Positions 14,991 to 15,754 of a DNA stretch of 15,754 bases are shown one piece after another. Position numbers and translations under genes: made by a program. The stretch's first letter is position 1. Each line of letters begins with the position of its first letter. Source of the stretch: Candidatus Eiseniibacteriota bacterium (GTDB lineage: Bacteria > Eisenbacteria > RBG-16-71-46); contig JADJLL010000042.1 in assembly GCA_016710095.1 (NCBI GenBank), positions 1 to 15,754 on the forward strand, in the 5' to 3' direction. The notes beneath the pieces were generated by a model, which did no database searches, was not told where the DNA came from, and saw only the letters and a program-made list of their open reading frames with translations.

Positions 14991-15754
14991 GTGAAGGCCC
15001 TTCCGTCATGGACGATGGTGCGCGCCGCCGCTGCTCGCGCGGCGCTCGCACTCACGCTGCTGCTCGCCGCCCGCGCGGACGCGCGCGCCGAAACGCCGCC
15101 CGGCGTCACCGCGCCGCTGCCCGGTGATTCGCTCGCGAACGCCGCGGACTCCGCGGCCGCCGCACGCGGGGCCGGAGGCCCCGGCTCCAGCCCAGCCGAG
15201 CAATTTCCCGTCCTGCTCGGCAGTTTCACCACGACGCTGCACGGCAGCCGCCCCGAGCGCACGGAAAACATCCGCCTCGCCGTGGAGGCGCTCGACGGCG
15301 CGATCCTGCTGCCGGGCGACGTGCTGTCGTTCAACGAGCGCGTGGGCGTGCGCACGCCGGAGCGCGGCTACCTCATGGCGCCCGTGATCCTGCACGAGAC
15401 GCGTCAGCTGCAGGCGGGCGGCGGCATCTGCCAGGTGGCCTCGACGATGTTCGTCGCGGGGCTCACGTCCGGGCTTTCGGTCGCCGAACGCTGGCGGCAC
15501 TCGACGCCGGTGGACTACATCGCGATCGGCGAGGACGCGACGATCGCGTGGGGCGCGAAGGACCTGCGGCTGCGCAACGATCTCGCGCAGCGCGTGCGGC
15601 TGCGCGTGCGCATCGTCGGCACCACGCTGAGCGCGCGCTTCGAAGGCGAACAGCCCGAGCCCGCGGCTTACGAACTGGCGACCGAATCGCGTGAGCTGCC
15701 CGCGGAGCCGGGGCTCGACGACGCGCGGCCCGGTGTCGAGGTCGAGCTCTATCG
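14991..15754 (+). CDS. VanW-family protein, N-terminal part, runs off right edge
   Basis: The frame stays open for at least 254 residues to the window edge. GTG 14991 is preferred because ATG 14982 lies inside the likely -10 box; both are in frame. An N-terminal signal or anchor (ARAALALTLLLAARADARAE) is followed by an Ala/Gly/Pro linker. The VanW core then follows: LLGSFTTTLHGSRPERTENI, LPGDVLSFNERVGVRTPERG, GGGICQVASTMF, ERWRHSTPVDYI and GEDATIAWGAKDLRLRN. VanW was named from vancomycin-resistance clusters. The domain is widespread in cell-envelope proteins and its biochemical role is not established. No van genes are nearby, so resistance should not be inferred. The C-terminal part, where other envelope domains may sit, is missing. 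Confidence 0.9.
   Translation, partial: MKALPSWTMVRAAAARAALALTLLLAARADARAETPPGVTAPLPGDSLANAADSAAAARGAGGPGSSPAEQFPVLLGSFTTTLHGSRPERTENIRLAVEALDGAILLPGDVLSFNERVGVRTPERGYLMAPVILHETRQLQAGGGICQVASTMFVAGLTSGLSVAERWRHSTPVDYIAIGEDATIAWGAKDLRLRNDLAQRVRLRVRIVGTTLSARFEGEQPEPAAYELATESRELPAEPGLDDARPGVEVELY

Noticed and set aside
14991..15754. Vancomycin-resistance determinant
   Set aside because: Only the VanW domain is present. No VanA/B ligase, VanH, VanX or VanRS is nearby, and the domain is common outside resistance clusters.
1..15754. CRISPR arrays, tRNA or rRNA genes, transposases
   Set aside because: No regularly spaced repeats, cloverleaf sequences, rRNA segments or transposase motifs were recognised on either strand.

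Overview
The window is about 70% GC. It looks like a metagenome-derived contig from a Gram-negative-type bacterium: it has a TonB-dependent outer-membrane receptor, a periplasmic cyclophilin and a secreted protein ending in a FlgD-like Ig sorting-type domain. Such domains are common in the FCB group and in uncultured lineages such as Eisenbacteria; that placement is inference. No rRNA, tRNA, CRISPR array or insertion sequence was seen.

Layout. (1) 1-1763, minus strand: a TssC-like type VI secretion sheath gene followed by a Ser/Thr protein kinase that runs off the left edge; both are riddled with frameshifts. (2) 2124-5805, plus strand: a large secreted propeller-like protein with a FlgD-type C-terminus, frameshifted up to about 3450 and clean afterwards, then a periplasmic cyclophilin. 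A perfect 12-bp hairpin terminator separates these from the convergent operon. (3) 5882-9812, minus strand: a TPP riboswitch, an SSS-family sodium symporter and a TonB-dependent receptor, the last two overlapping by ATGA. This is best read as a thiamine uptake operon. (4) 9895-10604, minus strand: a site-2 protease with one frameshift. (5) 11013-11720, plus strand: a six-cysteine secreted protein I do not recognise. (6) About 11737-12580: an almost pure G+C tract that looks like bad sequence. (7) 12601-14880, plus strand: a rhomboid protease with a zinc ribbon, 3-methyladenine DNA glycosylase I and a HisN-like phosphatase, all overlapping. (8) 14991 to the right edge: a VanW-family protein.

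How the parts work together. The clearest functional unit is the riboswitch operon. The receptor would bring a scarce ligand across the outer membrane and the symporter across the inner membrane, both shut off when intracellular TPP is high. The leader between riboswitch and symporter contains an 8-nt element perfectly complementary to the Shine-Dalgarno region, which suggests translational control. The sheath and kinase pair resembles the kinase-regulated type VI secretion theme, but only these two genes are visible.

Sequence quality is uneven. Positions 1-3450 carry many indels, 3450-11720 is nearly clean, 11737-12580 is implausible, and a few indels recur at 14270-14310. Most broken genes here are more likely sequencing or assembly errors than true pseudogenes.
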